A stretch of DNA of 64,000 bases from Larix kaempferi (Eukaryota > Streptophyta > Pinopsida > Pinales > Pinaceae): NCBI GenBank assembly GCA_027924585.1, contig BSBM01000994.1, positions 7,323,001-7,387,000 of the forward strand, read 5' to 3'. This document shows, in pieces, positions 33,318 to 45,694 of the stretch (its first letter is position 1; each line of letters begins with the position of its first letter). A program made the position numbers and the translations under genes. The notes beneath the pieces are model-generated. The model searched no databases. It worked only from the letters and a program-made list of their open reading frames with translations, and was not told where the DNA came from.

Positions 33318-34313
33318 TCATTGGTGGCTGAGATCAAACTTCAGAATCAGATCCCAGTTCCGATTCTGACTCGGAACCTAATTTCACAGCCGCGCGAAAA
33401 GGGAAGCAGATCATTGATGCAGGACCCAGTGTCGTTGTTGCCACCACACAGATTCAGCCAGAGGAGCCTAAAGAGTCGGAGGCAGAGGAGCGCCTTTTCC
33501 ACTCACAGATGTGGGTGAAGGGAATTCCCCTACACTTTGTTGTGGACAGCGGTAGCCAGAAGAACCTGATCTCAGAAGAAGTCATCATGAGATTGGAGCT
33601 ACCAATAACGCCGCACCCACAACCATACACCATTGGATGGCTAAGCCAAGGACGAAGGATCCGTGTTAGTCACCAATGTCGCCTACCATATGGCATCAAG
33701 CCCTTCAAAGATGAGGTATTGTGTGATGTGGCCCCACTTGAAGTATGCGATGTTCTTTTAGGACAACCATATATGTGGAGGCGTCATGCTGTATATGAAT
33801 CACGACCTCGCAGTGTCATTGTCACTTTGGGAGGACAACTCTATCGGATACCAGAGATAGTTGCACCTACCCCAAACGAGCAGGGAAGGAAGATAATCTC
33901 CCACACTAAGAAATTTTCCCTATTCGCAATTGCCACTAAAGGTGAACATCAGATCGTAGAGACATCCACAACCTCTACAGATTATCCTTCTACTCAGCAG
34001 AAACAAGAAAAACACAAAGTTAGTGCAGCATCGCCTATTCGAGTACCTCCATAGTGCAAGGCCACGCATTCAAGGGGCCCCACCAAAAAGAAACCATCCA
34101 CATCGGTGCATACCAAGGATACCATAATAACCAAAACTGTTGAACAGCTCCAGCGCATCCATCAACAACAATTACAACCCTCTGAAGATGTCAAAGTAAG
34201 GCAACCTTTCCACTTCAGCAAATGCCGCACCAAGAGCTCAACTCGACACACAGCTCGACATATGAGAAGGGATTTAACGCAATGGAGACAATCGCTTCCT
34301 AAGGAGGGAGGAT
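33318..34313 (+). pseudogene. Array unit 1 protease
   Basis: One base is missing near 33341, shifting the frame. The protease frame is open again from 33509 with the DSGS site, up to TAG at 34052-34054 (Gln codon in other units). Confidence 0.88.
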
Positions 34314-34936
34314 TGATCCAGGTGGATATCGGTGGCGGCCCACCTCTTCCAACTGGCTCAAAACAGTCTTCTGGCAATTTTGGTAAATTACTATTTTTAG
34401 GAGTTTTTCGGGTGCTGAACTTCCGGAGCCATTTTGAGGCCTTAAACGACCTTTTTTAGAAATTTGAGGGGCCAAAAATTTGCCACCCGCACACATTTGG
34501 CCCAATTTGAAAGTTGTAACTCTTGGATAGACCTTTCCAACGGGCTACTGAGCGCCCCAAACGGAGATCGTATGCAAAAGTTACGACCCCGGGAAGTTGA
34601 TGTACTAACTTACCCAAACAAGGCCCACATGACTTTATGACAGTTCATCTTCTAGGGTTAGGTTTTTGGATGTTTGGGATTCTTTCCCTCATGCTTATGA
34701 TAAATAGGCCCTTTTGGCCTCTCTTTGTATTCATCTTGGCACGAATGAGCATAGCGGCCACATTTCTTCTCAGAGACAGCTACCACCATTCTAGCTATTG
34801 TATTTTGCAGTCTGTTCTATTTCCGCTATTTAATAGAATATGTGTTTACTGTATCACTGTGTTATTTTGCAATATATCTTTGTATATGATTCTGTATATG
34901 CTATCTTTTGTTTCGTTTCCACATAAATCCGGATCA
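34314..34936 (+). repeat. Array LTR 2
   Basis: 623 bp, TGATCC to GGATCA, followed by an intact PBS at 34938-34949. Confidence 0.95.
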
Positions 34937-35067
34937 GTGGTATCAGAGCGGTCTGCTCTTTGATTGTTTCTCGGTGCATGTCCCCGACGAGGTCAGGATT
35001 CAGAGAGTTGGGTCTCGAACTAGTTTCACTTGGGGAAGACCACTCTCGCCGCCCCAAACGGCCTCCC

Positions 35068-35805
35068 ATGGCGGAAGAAAAGAGAGACGACGGAGCAGTA
35101 GATCCTATAAAGTTGTTGCTCGAGGAAGCCCTCGCGCGACAGAGGAACGAGATGATGGATAATTTCACCCAGATCCTTCAACGCATGCCAACAGCGGCAA
35201 ATGCACCCTCAACGAGCAGCCATTTCGGAGATACGACTCCCTTCAAGGTACAAGTTAATTTTGATATCCCTTTATTTGAAAGCCAAATTGATGCCGATGC
35301 CCTAGATAAATGGTTGAATCTACTAGAAGGGTATTTCTCTGTCCACAATTTTTCTGACAGGGAAAATATCGTCTTTGCACTCCTCAAGGCCGTCCCCCAT
35401 GTCAAAAATTGGTGGGAAACTTATTGTGAGCAAAACTCATCAGACGATTCTGGATTGTTTGAATATTCCAATCCCAGTTGGGCCTCTTTTATAGATGCCG
35501 TCAAGGAACAATATTACCCTGTTGGAAACTATGATGACCAGTACACAAAATGGACCATTCTGCATCAAGAGAGGGACCAAACGGTGTCGGAGTACACCAA
35601 CAAATTCCATACCTTGCGCACAAAGATAGGTATCAAGGACTCCGAGCGGCACCTAGTACTGAAATATCGCAGTGGCCTACACCGGTACATCCGGACAGAA
35701 ATGGATTTCCTGGAAATTTATTCACTCGGATCCGCCTATCGATATGCTGTCAAAATTGAGCAGAAATTTCAGCAAAAGAACAAGTGTGACTTCGCACCTG
35801 CGTAG
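35068..35805 (+). CDS. Array unit 2 gag (open to first amber codon)
   Basis: This entry describes the family. The ATG opens 'MAEEKRDDGAVDP', then a capsid domain with 'DKWLNLLEGYF', 'VPHVKNWWETYCEQ', 'WASFIDAVKEQYYP', 'SEYTNKFHTLRTK' and 'GLHRYIRTEMDFL', the retrotransposon-gag fold that forms the particle. There are 245 codons, then TAG (35803-35805). The same frame continues 55 codons through a Lys/Gln/Gly-rich tract to 'CEFHKSPWHN', which in most units extends to a CX2HX4HX4C knuckle, and a second TAG at 35971-35973. Here the knuckle keeps C, H, H and C. Protease follows in the same frame. Of the eleven units, only 2, 10 and 11 are unbroken up to the first TAG. Confidence 0.9.
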   Translation: MAEEKRDDGAVDPIKLLLEEALARQRNEMMDNFTQILQRMPTAANAPSTSSHFGDTTPFKVQVNFDIPLFESQIDADALDKWLNLLEGYFSVHNFSDRENIVFALLKAVPHVKNWWETYCEQNSSDDSGLFEYSNPSWASFIDAVKEQYYPVGNYDDQYTKWTILHQERDQTVSEYTNKFHTLRTKIGIKDSERHLVLKYRSGLHRYIRTEMDFLEIYSLGSAYRYAVKIEQKFQQKNKCDFAPA

Positions 35806-35973
35806 AAGCAGGGCAAGGGAAACTCTGGCTCACCGAACACGGGGCAGGAGAAGGACAACCAGTCCCAACCACAGGTGAAGAAGGGTAAAGAAAAGACAAA
35901 GAAGAAAACCGGGAAGTGGTGCGAGTTCCACAAAAGCCCATGGCACAACAATGATTATTGTCGCTCAAAATAG

Positions 35974-36970
35974 TCATTGGTGGCTGAGATCAAAGCTTCA
36001 GAATTAGATCCCAGTTTTGATTCTGACTCGGAACCTAATTTCATAGCCGCACGAAAAGGGAAGCAGATCATTGATGCAGAACCCAGTGCCGTTGTTGCCA
36101 CCACACAGATTCAGCCAGAGGAGCTTGAAGAGTCGGAGGCAGAGGAGCACCTTTTCCACACACAGATGTGGGTGAAGGGAATTCCCCTACACTTTGTTGT
36201 GGACAGCGGCAGCCAAAAGAACCTGATCTCCGAAGAAGTCATCAAGAGATTGGAGCTACCAATAACGCCGCACCCACAACCATACACCATTGGATGGCTA
36301 AGCCAAGGACGAAGGATCCGTGTTAGTCACCAATTTCGCCTACCATATGGCATCAAGCCCTTCAAAGATGAGGTATTGTGTGATGTGGCACCACTTGAAG
36401 TATGCGATGTTCTTTTAGGACAACCGTATATGTGGAGGCGTCATGCTGTATATGAATCACGACCTCGCAGTGTCATTGTCACTTTGGGTGGACGACTCTA
36501 TCGGATACCAGAGATAGTTGCACCTACCCCAAACGAGCAGGGAAGGAAGATAATCTCCCACACTGGGAAATTTTCCCTATACGCAATTGCCACTAAAGGT
36601 GAACATCAGATCGCGGAGACATCCACAACCTCTGTAGATTATCCTTCTACTCACCAGAAACAAGAAAAACACAAAGTTAGTGCAGCATCGCCTATTCGAG
36701 TACCTCCACAATGCAAGGCCACGCATTCAAGTGGCCCCTCCAAAAAGAAACCATCCACATCGGTGCATACCAAGGATACCACAATAACCAAAACTGTTGA
36801 ACAGCTCTAGCGCATCCATCAACAACAATTACAACCCTCTGAACATGTCAAAGTAAGGCAACCTATCCACTTCAGCAAATGTCACACCAAGAGCTCAACT
36901 AGACACACAGCTCGACATATGATAAGGGATTTAACGCAATGGAGACCATCGCTTCCTAAGGAGGGAGGAT
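35974..36970 (+). pseudogene. Array unit 2 protease
   Basis: Retropepsin matures gag by cleaving the polyprotein. After an acidic leader, the domain has the active site 'VVDSGSQKNLIS', then 'PYTIGWLSQGRRI' and the flap-distal 'CDVLLGQPYMW', which resembles the 'LLGRPWQ' block of chromovirus proteases. A His/Lys/Gln-rich tail follows. Open from 35974 to TAG at 36808-36810 (CAG in most units), which removes only the tail. The first ATG is at 36166, so expression would need read-through of the ambers or internal initiation. Confidence 0.88.
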
Positions 36971-37592
36971 TGATCAAGGTGGATATCGGTGGCGGCCCAC
37001 CTCTTCCAACTCGCTCAAAACAGTCTTCTGGCAATTTTGGTAAATTACTACTTTTAGAAGTTTTTCGGGTGCTGAACTTTCGGAGCAATTTTGAGTCCCT
37101 AAACGACCTTTTTTGGCAATTTGGGAGGCCAGAACGTTGCCGCCGGCACACATTTGGCCCTAACTAAAAGTTGTAACTCTCGGATAGACCTTTCCAACGG
37201 GCTACAGAGCGCCCCAAACGGAGATTGTATGCCAAAGTTACGACCCCGGGAAGTTGATGTACTAACTTACCCAAATGGGGCCCACATGACTATGACAGTT
37301 CATCTTCTAGGGTTAGGTTTTTGGATGTTTGGGATTCTTTCCCTCATGCTTATGATAAATAGGCCCTTTCGGCCTCTCTTTGTATTCATCTTGGCACGAA
37401 TGAGCATAGCGGCCACATCTCTTCTCAGAGATAGCTACCACCATTCTAGCTATTGTATTTTGACAGTCTGTTCTATTTCCGCTATTTAATAGAATATGTG
37501 TTTATTGTATCACTGTGTTATTTTGCGATATAACTTTGTATATGATTCTGTATATGCTATCTTTTGTTTCGTTTCCACATAAATCCGGATCA
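36971..37592 (+). repeat. Array LTR 3
   Basis: 622 bp; starts TGATCAAGG. The next base changes the LTR-PBS spacer to A (ATGGTATCAGAGC). Confidence 0.95.
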
Positions 37593-37723
37593 ATGGTATC
37601 AGAGCGGTCTGCTCTTTGATTGTTTCTCGGTGCATGTCCCCGACAAGGGCAGGATACAGAGAGTTGGGTCTCGAACTAGTTTCACTTGGGGAAGACCACT
37701 CTCGCCGCCCCAAATGACCTCCC

Positions 37724-38629
37724 ATGGCGGAAGAAAAGAGAGACGACGGAGCAGTAGATCCTATAAAGTTGTTGCTCGAGGAAGCCCTCGCGCGATAGAG
37801 GAACAAGATGATGGATAATTTCACCCAAATCCTTCAACGCATGCCAACAGCGGCAAATGCACCCTCAACAAGAAGCCATTTCGGAGATACGACTCCCTTC
37901 AAGCTACAAGTTAATTTTGATATCCCTTTATTTGAAGGCCAAATCGATGCCGATGCCCTAGATAAATGGTTGAATCTACTAGAAGGGTATTTCTCTGTCC
38001 ACAATTTTTCCTACAGGGAAAAGATCGTCTTTGCACTCCTCAAGGCCGTCCCCCATGTCAAAAATTGGTGGGAAACTTATTGTGAGCAAAACTCATCAGA
38101 CGAGTCTGGATTGTTTGAATATTCCAATCCCACTTGGGCCTCTTTTATAGATGTCGTCAAGGAACAATATTAACCTGTTGGAAACTATGATGACCAGTAC
38201 ACAAAATGGACCATTCTGCATCAAGAGAGGGACCAAACGGTGTCGGAGTACACCAACAAATTCCATACCTTGCGCACAAAGCTAGGTATCAAGGACTCCG
38301 AGCGGCACCTAGTACTGAAATATTGCAGTGGCCTACACCGGTACATCCGGACAAAGATGGATTTCCTGGAAATCTCTTCACTCGGATCCGCCTATCGATA
38401 TGCTGTCAAAATTGAGCAGAAATTTCAGCAAAAGAACAAGCGTGACTTCGGACCTACGTAGAATCAGGGCAAGGGAAACTCTGGCTCGCAGAACACGGGG
38501 CAGGAAAAGGACAACCAGTCCCAACCACAAGCGAAGAAGGGTAAAGAAAAGACAAAGAAGGACACCGGGAAGTGGTGCGAGTTCCACAAAATCCCCTGGC
38601 ACAACACTCATGATTGTCGCTCAAAATAG
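37724..38629 (+). pseudogene. Array unit 3 gag
   Basis: TAG at 37796-37798 (codon 25, Gln in other units, same change as unit 6), TAA at 38171-38173 (Tyr elsewhere, same change as units 1 and 4), then the two shared ambers at 38459-38461 and 38627-38629. Confidence 0.9.
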
Positions 38630-39823
38630 TCATTGGTGGCTCAGATCAAAGCTTCAGAATCAGATCCCAGTTCCGATTCTGACTCGGAACATAATTTCAC
38701 AACCGCACGAAAAGGGAAGCAGATCATTGATGCAGGACCCAGTGCCGTTGTTGCCACCACACAGATTCAACCAGAGGAGCCTGAAGAGTCCGAGGCAGAG
38801 TAGCACCTTTCCCACTCACAGATGTGGGTGAAGGGAATTCCCCTACACTTTGTTGTGGACAGCGGCAGCCAGAAGAACCTGATCTCAGAAGAATTCATCA
38901 AGAGATTGGAGCTACCAATAACGCCGTACCCACAACCATACACCATTGGATGGCTAAGCCAAGGACGAAGGATCGGTGTTAGTCACCAATGTCACCTACC
39001 ATATGGCATCAAGCCCTTCAAAGATGAGGTATTGTGTGATGTTGCCCCACTTGAAGTATGCGATGTTCTTTTAGGACAACCATATATGTGGAGGCGTCAT
39101 GCTTTATATGAATCACGACCTCACAGTGTCATTGTCACTTTGGGAGGACGACTCTATCGGATACCAGAGATAGTTGCACCTACCCCAAACGAGCAGGGAA
39201 GGAAGATAATCTCCCACACAGGGAAATTTTCCCTATTCGCAATTGCCACTAAAGGTGAACATCAGATCGCGGAGACATACACAACCTCTGCAGATTATCC
39301 TTCTACTCAGCAGAAACAAGAAAAACACAAAGTTAGTGCAGCATCGCCTATTCGGGTACCTCCACAGTGCAAGGCCATGCATTCAAGGGGCCCCTCCGAA
39401 AAGAAACCATCCACATTGGTGCATACCAAGGATACCACAATAACAAAAACTGTTGAACAGCTCCAGCGCATCCATCAACAACAATTACAACCCTCTGAAG
39501 ATGTCAAAGTAATGCAACCTTTCCACTTCAGCAAATGTTGCACCAAGAGCTCAACTCCACACACAGCTCGACATATGATAAGGGATTTAACGCAATGGAG
39601 AACATTGCTTCGTAAGGAGGGAGGATTGATCCAGGTGGATATCGGTGGTGGCCCACCTCTTCCAACTTTCTCAAAACAGTCTTCTGGCAATTTTTGTAAA
39701 TTACTAGTTTTAGGAGTTTTTCGGGTGCTGAACTTCTGGAGCCATTTTGAGGCCCTAAACGACCTTTTTTGGCAATTTGGGTGGCCGAATGGTATCCCCC
39801 GGCACACATTTGGCCTCTTTTGA
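38630..39823 (+). pseudogene. Array unit 3 protease
   Basis: TAG at 38801-38803 in the leader (Glu elsewhere). From the ATG at 38822 the protease domain with DSGS and the tail are open, and the frame runs 197 bases into LTR 4 before its stop at 39823. Confidence 0.88.
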
Positions 39824-40249
39824 TAGTTGTAACTCTCGGATAGACCTTTCCAACGGGCTACCGAGCGCCCCAAACGGAGATCGTATGCAAAAGTTACGAC
39901 CCCGGGAAGTTGATGTACTAACTTACCCAAAGGGGGCCCACATGACTTTATGACAGTTCATCTTCTAGGGTTAGGTTTTTGGATGTTTGGGATTCTTTCC
40001 CTCATGCATATGATAAATAGGCCCTTTCGGCCTCTCTTTGTATTCATCTGGGCACAAATGAGCATAGCGGCCACATCTCTTCTCATAGACAGCTACCACC
40101 ATTCTAGCTATTGTATTTTACAGTTTGTTCTATTTCCGCTATTTAATAGAATATGTGTTTACTGTATCACTGTGTTATTTTGCAATATATCTTTGTATAT
40201 GATTCTGTATATGCTATCTTTTGTTTCGTTTCCACATAAATCTGGATCA
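39627..40249 (+). repeat. Array LTR 4
   Basis: 623 bp. The PBS after it is mutated at one position (TTGTATCAGAGC). Confidence 0.95.
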
Positions 40250-40380
40250 GTTGTATCAGAGCGGTCTGCTCTTTGATTGTTTCTCGGTGCATGTCCCCGA
40301 CGAGGTCAGGATACAGAGAGTTGGGTCTCGAACTAGTTTCACTTGGGGAAGACCACTCTCGCCGCCCCAAACGGCCTCCC

Positions 40381-41286
40381 ATGGCGGAAGAAAAGAGAGA
40401 CGACGGAGCAGTAGATCCTATAAAGTTGTTGCTCGAGGAAGCCCTCGCGCGACAGAGGAACGAGATGATGGATAATTTCACCCAGATCCTTCAACGCATG
40501 CCAACAGCGGCAAATGCACCCTCAACGAGCAGCCATTTCGGAGATACGACTCCCTTCAAGGTGCAAGTTAATTTTGATATCCCTTTATTTGAAGGCCAAA
40601 TCGATGCCGATGCCCTAGATAAATGGTTGAATCTACTAGAAGGGTATTTCTCTGTCCACAATTTTTCCAACAGGGAAAAGATCGTCTTTGCACTCCTCAA
40701 GGCCGTCCCCCATGTCAAAAATTGGTGGGAAACTTATTGTGAGCAAAACTCATCAGATGAGTCCGGATTGTTTGAATAGTCCAATCCCACTTGGGCCTCT
40801 TTTATAGATGCCGTCAAGGAACAATATTAACCTGTTGGAAACTATGATGACCGGTACACAAAATGGACCATTCTACATCAAGAGAGGGACCAAACGGTGT
40901 CGGAGTACACCAACAAATTCCATACCTTGCGCACAAAGCTAGGTATCAAGGACTCCGAGCGGCACCTAGTACTGAAATATCGCAGTGGCCTACACCGGTA
41001 CATCCGGACAGAGATGGATTTCCTGGAAATCTCTTCACTCGGATCCGCCAATCGATATGCTGTCAAAATTGAGCAGAAATTTCAGCAAAAGAACAAGTGT
41101 GACTTCGGACCTGCGTAGAAGCAGGGCAAGGGAAACTCTGGCTCGTCGAACACGGGGCAGGAAAAGGACAACCAGTCCCAACCACAGGCGAAGAAGGGTA
41201 AAGAAAAGACAAAGAAGGACAATGAGAAGTGGTGCGAGTTCCACAAAAGCCCCTGGCACAACACTGATGATTGTCGCTCAAAATAG
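40381..41286 (+). pseudogene. Array unit 4 gag
   Basis: TAG at 40777-40779 (Tyr codon of 'FEYSN') and TAA near 40828 (shared with units 1 and 3), followed by shared ambers at 41116-41118 and 41284-41286. Confidence 0.9.
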
Positions 41287-42489
41287 TCATTGGTGGCTGA
41301 GATCAAAGCTTCAGAATCAGATCCCAATTCCGATTCTGACTTGGAACCTAATTTCACAGTCGCGCGAAAAGGGAAGCAGATCATTGATGCAGGACCCAGT
41401 GTCGTTGTAGCCACCACACAGATTCAGCCAGAGAAGCCTGAAGAGTCGGAGGCAGAGGAGCGCCTTTTCCACTCACAGATGTGGGTGAAGGGAATTCCCC
41501 TACACTTTGTTGTGGACAGCGGCAGCCGGAAGAACCTGATCTCAGAAGAAGTCATCAAGAGATTGGAGCTACCAATAACGCCACACCCACAACCATACAC
41601 AATTGGATGGCTAAGCCAAGGACGAAGGATCCGTGTTAGTCACCAATGTCGCCTACCATATGGAATCAAGCCCTTCAAAGATGAGGTATTGTGTGATGTT
41701 GCCCCACTTGAAGTATGCGATGTTCTTTTAGGACAACCATATATGTGGAGGCATCATGCTATATATGAATCACGACCTCGCAGTGTCATTGTCACTTTGG
41801 GAGGATCACTCTATCGGATACCAGAGATAGTTGCACCTACCCCAAACGAGCAGGGAAGGAAGATAATCTCCCACACTGGGAAATTTTCCCTATTCGCAAT
41901 TGCCACTAAAGGTGAACATCAGATCGCGGAGACATACACAACCTCTGCAGATTATCCTTCTACTCAGCAGAAACAAGAAAAACACAAAGTTAGTGCAGCA
42001 TCGCCTATTCGGGTACCTCCACAGTGCAAGGCCACGCATTCAAGGGGCCCCTCCAAAAATAAACCATCCACATCGGTGCAGACCAAGGATACCACAAGTA
42101 CAAAAACTGTTGAACAGCTCAAGCGCATCCATCAACAACAATTACAACCCTCTGAAGATGTCAAAGTAAGGCAACCTTTCCACTTCAGCAAATGTCGCAC
42201 CAAGAGCTCAACTCGACACACAGCTCGACATATGACAAGGGATTTAACGCAATGGAGACCATCGCTTCCTAAGGAGGGAGGATTGATCCAGGTGGATATC
42301 GGTGGCGGCCCACCTCTTCCAACTGGCTCAAAACAATCTTCTGGCAATTTTGGTAAATTACTATTTTTAGGAGTTTTTCGGGTGCTGAACTTCCGGAGCC
42401 ATTTTGAGGCCCTAAATGACCTTTTTTGGCAATTTGGGGGCCCAAATGGCTGCACCCAGCACTCATTTCGCCCGTTTCGAAAGTTGTAA
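41287..42489 (+). CDS. Array unit 4 protease (open)
   Basis: Uninterrupted from the second amber through leader, DSGS active site ('DSGSRKN'), 'CDVLLGQPYMW' and tail, ending 206 bases inside LTR 5. This and unit 11 are the only fully open protease frames. The first ATG after the amber is at 41479. Confidence 0.88.
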   Translation, partial: SLVAEIKASESDPNSDSDLEPNFTVARKGKQIIDAGPSVVVATTQIQPEKPEESEAEERLFHSQMWVKGIPLHFVVDSGSRKNLISEEVIKRLELPITPHPQPYTIGWLSQGRRIRVSHQCRLPYGIKPFKDEVLCDVAPLEVCDVLLGQPYMWRHHAIYESRPRSVIVTLGGSLYRIPEIVAPTPNEQGRKIISHTGKFSLFAIATKGEHQIAETYTTSADYPSTQQKQEKHKVSAASPIRVPPQCKATHSRGPSKNKPSTSVQTKDTTSTKTVEQLKRIHQQQLQPSEDVKVRQPFHFSKCRTKSSTRHTARHMTRDLTQWRPSLPKEGGLIQVDIGGGPPLPTGSKQSSGNFGKLLFLGVFRVLNFRSHFEALNDLFWQFGGPNGCTQHSFRPFRKL

Positions 42490-42906
42490 CTCTCGGATAG
42501 ACCTTTCCAATAGGCTACCGAGCGCCCCAAACGGAGATCGTATGCAAAAGTTACGACCCCGAGAAGTTGATGTACTAATTTACCCAATCGGGGCCCACAT
42601 GACTTTATGACAGTTCATCTTCTAGGGTTAGGTTTTTGGATGTTTGGGATTCTTTCCCTCATGCTTATGATAAATAGGCCCTTTCGGCCTCTCTTTGTAT
42701 TCATCTTGGCAAGAATGAGCATAGCGGCCACATCTCTTCTCAGAGACAGCTACCACCATTCTAGCTATTGTATTTTATAGTCTGTTCTATTTCCGCTATT
42801 TAATAGAATATGTGTTTACTGTATCACTGTGTTATTTTGCAATATATCTTTGTATATGATTTTGTATATGCTATCTTTTTTTTCGTTTCCACATAAATCC
42901 GGATCA
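42284..42906 (+). repeat. Array LTR 5
   Basis: 623 bp, canonical TGATCC and GGATCA ends. Confidence 0.95.
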
Positions 42907-43037
42907 GTGGTATCAGACCGGTCTGCTCTTTGATTGTTTCTCGGTGCATGTCCTCGACGAGGTCAGGATACAGAGAGTTGGGTCTCGAACTAGTTTCACT
43001 TGGGGAAGACCACTCTCGCCACCCCAAACGGCCTCCC

Positions 43038-43943
43038 ATGGCGGAAGAAAAGAGAGACGATGGAGCAGTAGATCCTATAAAGTTGTTGCTCGAGGAAGCC
43101 CTCGCGGGACAGAGGAACGAGATGATGGATAATTTCACCCAGATCCTTCCACGCATGCCAACAGCGGCAAATCCACCCTCAACGAGCAGCCATTTCGGAG
43201 ATACGACTCCCTTAAAGGTACACGTTAATTTTGATATCCCTTTATTTGAAGTCCAAATCGATGCCGATGCCCTAGATAAATGGTTGAATTTACTAGAAGG
43301 GTATTTCTCTGTCCACAATTTTTCCGACAGGGAAAAGATCGAATTTGCACTCCTCAAGGCCATCCCCCATGTCAAAAATTGGTGGGAAACTTATTGTGAG
43401 CAAAACTCATCAGACGAGTCTGGATTGTTTGATTATTCCAATCCCACTTGGGCCTCTTTTATAGATGCCGTCAAGGAACAATATTACCCTGTTGGAAACT
43501 ATGATGACCAGTACACAAAATGGTCCATTCTGCATCAAGACAGGGACCAAACGGTGTCGGAGTACACCAACAAATTCCATACCTTGCGCACAAAGCTAGG
43601 TATCAAGGACTCCGAGCGACACCTAGTACTGAAATATCGCAGTGGCCTACACCGGTACATCCGGACAGAGATGAATTTCCTGGAAATCTCTTCACTCGGA
43701 TCCGCCTATCGATATGCTATCAAAATTGAGTAGAAATTTCAGCAAAAGAACAAGCGTGACTTCGGACCTGCGTAGAAGCAGGGCAAGGGAAACTCTGGCT
43801 CGCAGAACAAGGGGTAGGAAAAGGACAACCAGTCGCAACCACCGACAAAGAAGGGTAAAGAAAAGACAAAGAAGGACACCGGGAAGTGGTGCGAGTTCCA
43901 CAAAATCCCTTGGCACAACACTGATGATTGTCGCTCAAAATAG
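43038..43943 (+). pseudogene. Array unit 5 gag
   Basis: Open from ATG to TAG at 43731-43733 (Gln of 'IEQKF'), 14 codons before the first shared amber at 43773-43775; an extra TAG follows near 43814 in the Gln-rich tract. Capsid domain complete. Confidence 0.9.
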
Positions 43944-44940
43944 TCATTGGTGGCTGAGATCAAAGCTTCAGAATCAGATCCTAGTTACGATTCTGACTCG
44001 GAACCTAATTTCACAGTCGCACGAAAAGGGAAGAAGATCATTGATGCAGGACCCAGTGCCGTTGTTGCCACCACACAGATTCAGCCAGAGGAGCCTGAAG
44101 AGTCGGAGGCAGAGGAGCGCCTTTTCCACTCACAGATGTGGGTGAAGGGAATTCCCCTACACTTTGTTGTGGACAGCAGCAGCCAGAAGAACCTGATCTC
44201 AGAAGAAGTCATCACGAGATTGGAGCTACCAATAACGCCGCACCCACAACCATACACCATTGGATGGCTAAGCCAAGGACGAAGGATCCGTGTTAGTCAC
44301 CAATGTCGCCTACCATATGGCATCAAGCCCTTCAAAGATGAGGTATTGTGTGATGTGGCCCCACTTGAAGTATACGATGTTCTTTTAGGACAACCATATA
44401 TGTGGAGGCGTCACGCTGTATATGAATCACGAACTCGCAGTGTCATTGTCACTTTGGGAGGACGACTCTATCGGATACCAGAGATAGTTGCACCTACCCC
44501 AAACGAGCAGGGAAGGAAGATAATCGGCCACACTGGGAAATTTTCCCTATTCGCAATTGCCACTAAAGGTGAACATCAGATCGCGGAGACATCCACAACC
44601 TCTGTAGATTATCCTTCTACTCAGCAGAAACAAGAAAAAAACAAAGTTAGTGCAGCATCGCCTATTCGGGTAACTCCATAGTGCAAGGCCACGCATTCAA
44701 GGGGCCCCTCCAAAAAGAAACCATCCACATCGGTGCATAGCAAGGATACCACAATAACCAAAACTGTTGAACAGCTCCAGCGCATCCATCAACAACAATT
44801 ACAACCCTCTGAAGATGTCAAAGTAAGGCAACCTTTCCACTTCAGCAAATGTCGCACCAAGATCTCAACTCGACACATAGCTCGACATATGATAAGGGAT
44901 TTAACGCAATGGAGACCATCGCGTCCTAAGGAGGGAGGAT
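43944..44940 (+). pseudogene. Array unit 5 protease
   Basis: Open to TAG at 44679-44681 (same Gln position as unit 1). The active site reads 'DSSS', so the glycine that follows the catalytic Asp-Ser/Thr pair in retropepsins is lost. Confidence 0.88.
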
Positions 44941-45563
44941 TGATCCAGGTGGATATCGGTCGCGGCCCACCTCTTCCAACTGCCTCAAAACAGTCTTCTG
45001 GCAATGTTGGTAAATTACTATTTTTAGGAGTTTTTCAGGTGTTGAACTTCCAGAGCCATTTTGAGGCCCTAAACGACCTTTTTTGGCAATTTGGGGGGCC
45101 AAATGGTCGCCCCTGGCACGCATTTGGCTCCATTTGAAAGTTGTAACTCTCGGATAGACCTTTCCAAAGGGCTACCGAGCGCCCCAAACGGAGATCGTGT
45201 GCAAAAGTTACGACCCCGGGAAGTTGATGTACTAACTTACCCAAACGGGGCCCACATGACTTTATGACAGTTCATCTTCTAGGGTTAGGTTTTTGGATGT
45301 TTGGGATTCTTTCCCTCATGCTTATGATAAATAGGCCCTTTCGGCCTCTCTTTGTATTCATCTTGGCACGAATGAGCATAGCGGCCACATCTCTTCTTAG
45401 AGACAGCTACCACCATTCTAGCTATTTTATTTTACAGTCTGTTCTATTTCCGCTATTTAATAGAATATGTTTTTACTGTATCACTGTGTTATTTTGCAAT
45501 ATATCTTTTTATATGATTCTGTATATGCTATCTTTTGTTTCGTTTCAACATAAATCCGGATCA
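44941..45563 (+). repeat. Array LTR 6
   Basis: 623 bp, canonical ends. Confidence 0.95.
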
Positions 45564-45694
45564 GTGGTATCAGAGCGGTCTTCTCTTTGATTGTTTCTCG
45601 GTGCATGTCCCCGACGAGGTCAGGATACAGAGAGTTGGGTCTTGAACTAGTTTCACTTCGGGAAGACCACTCTCGCTGCCCCAAACGGCCTCCC

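Noticed and set aside
33066-33337. Minus-strand frames repeated in each unit (about 75 and 111 residues)
   Set aside because: They recur only because the underlying gag sequence recurs, lie antisense to clear coding sequence and show no domain.
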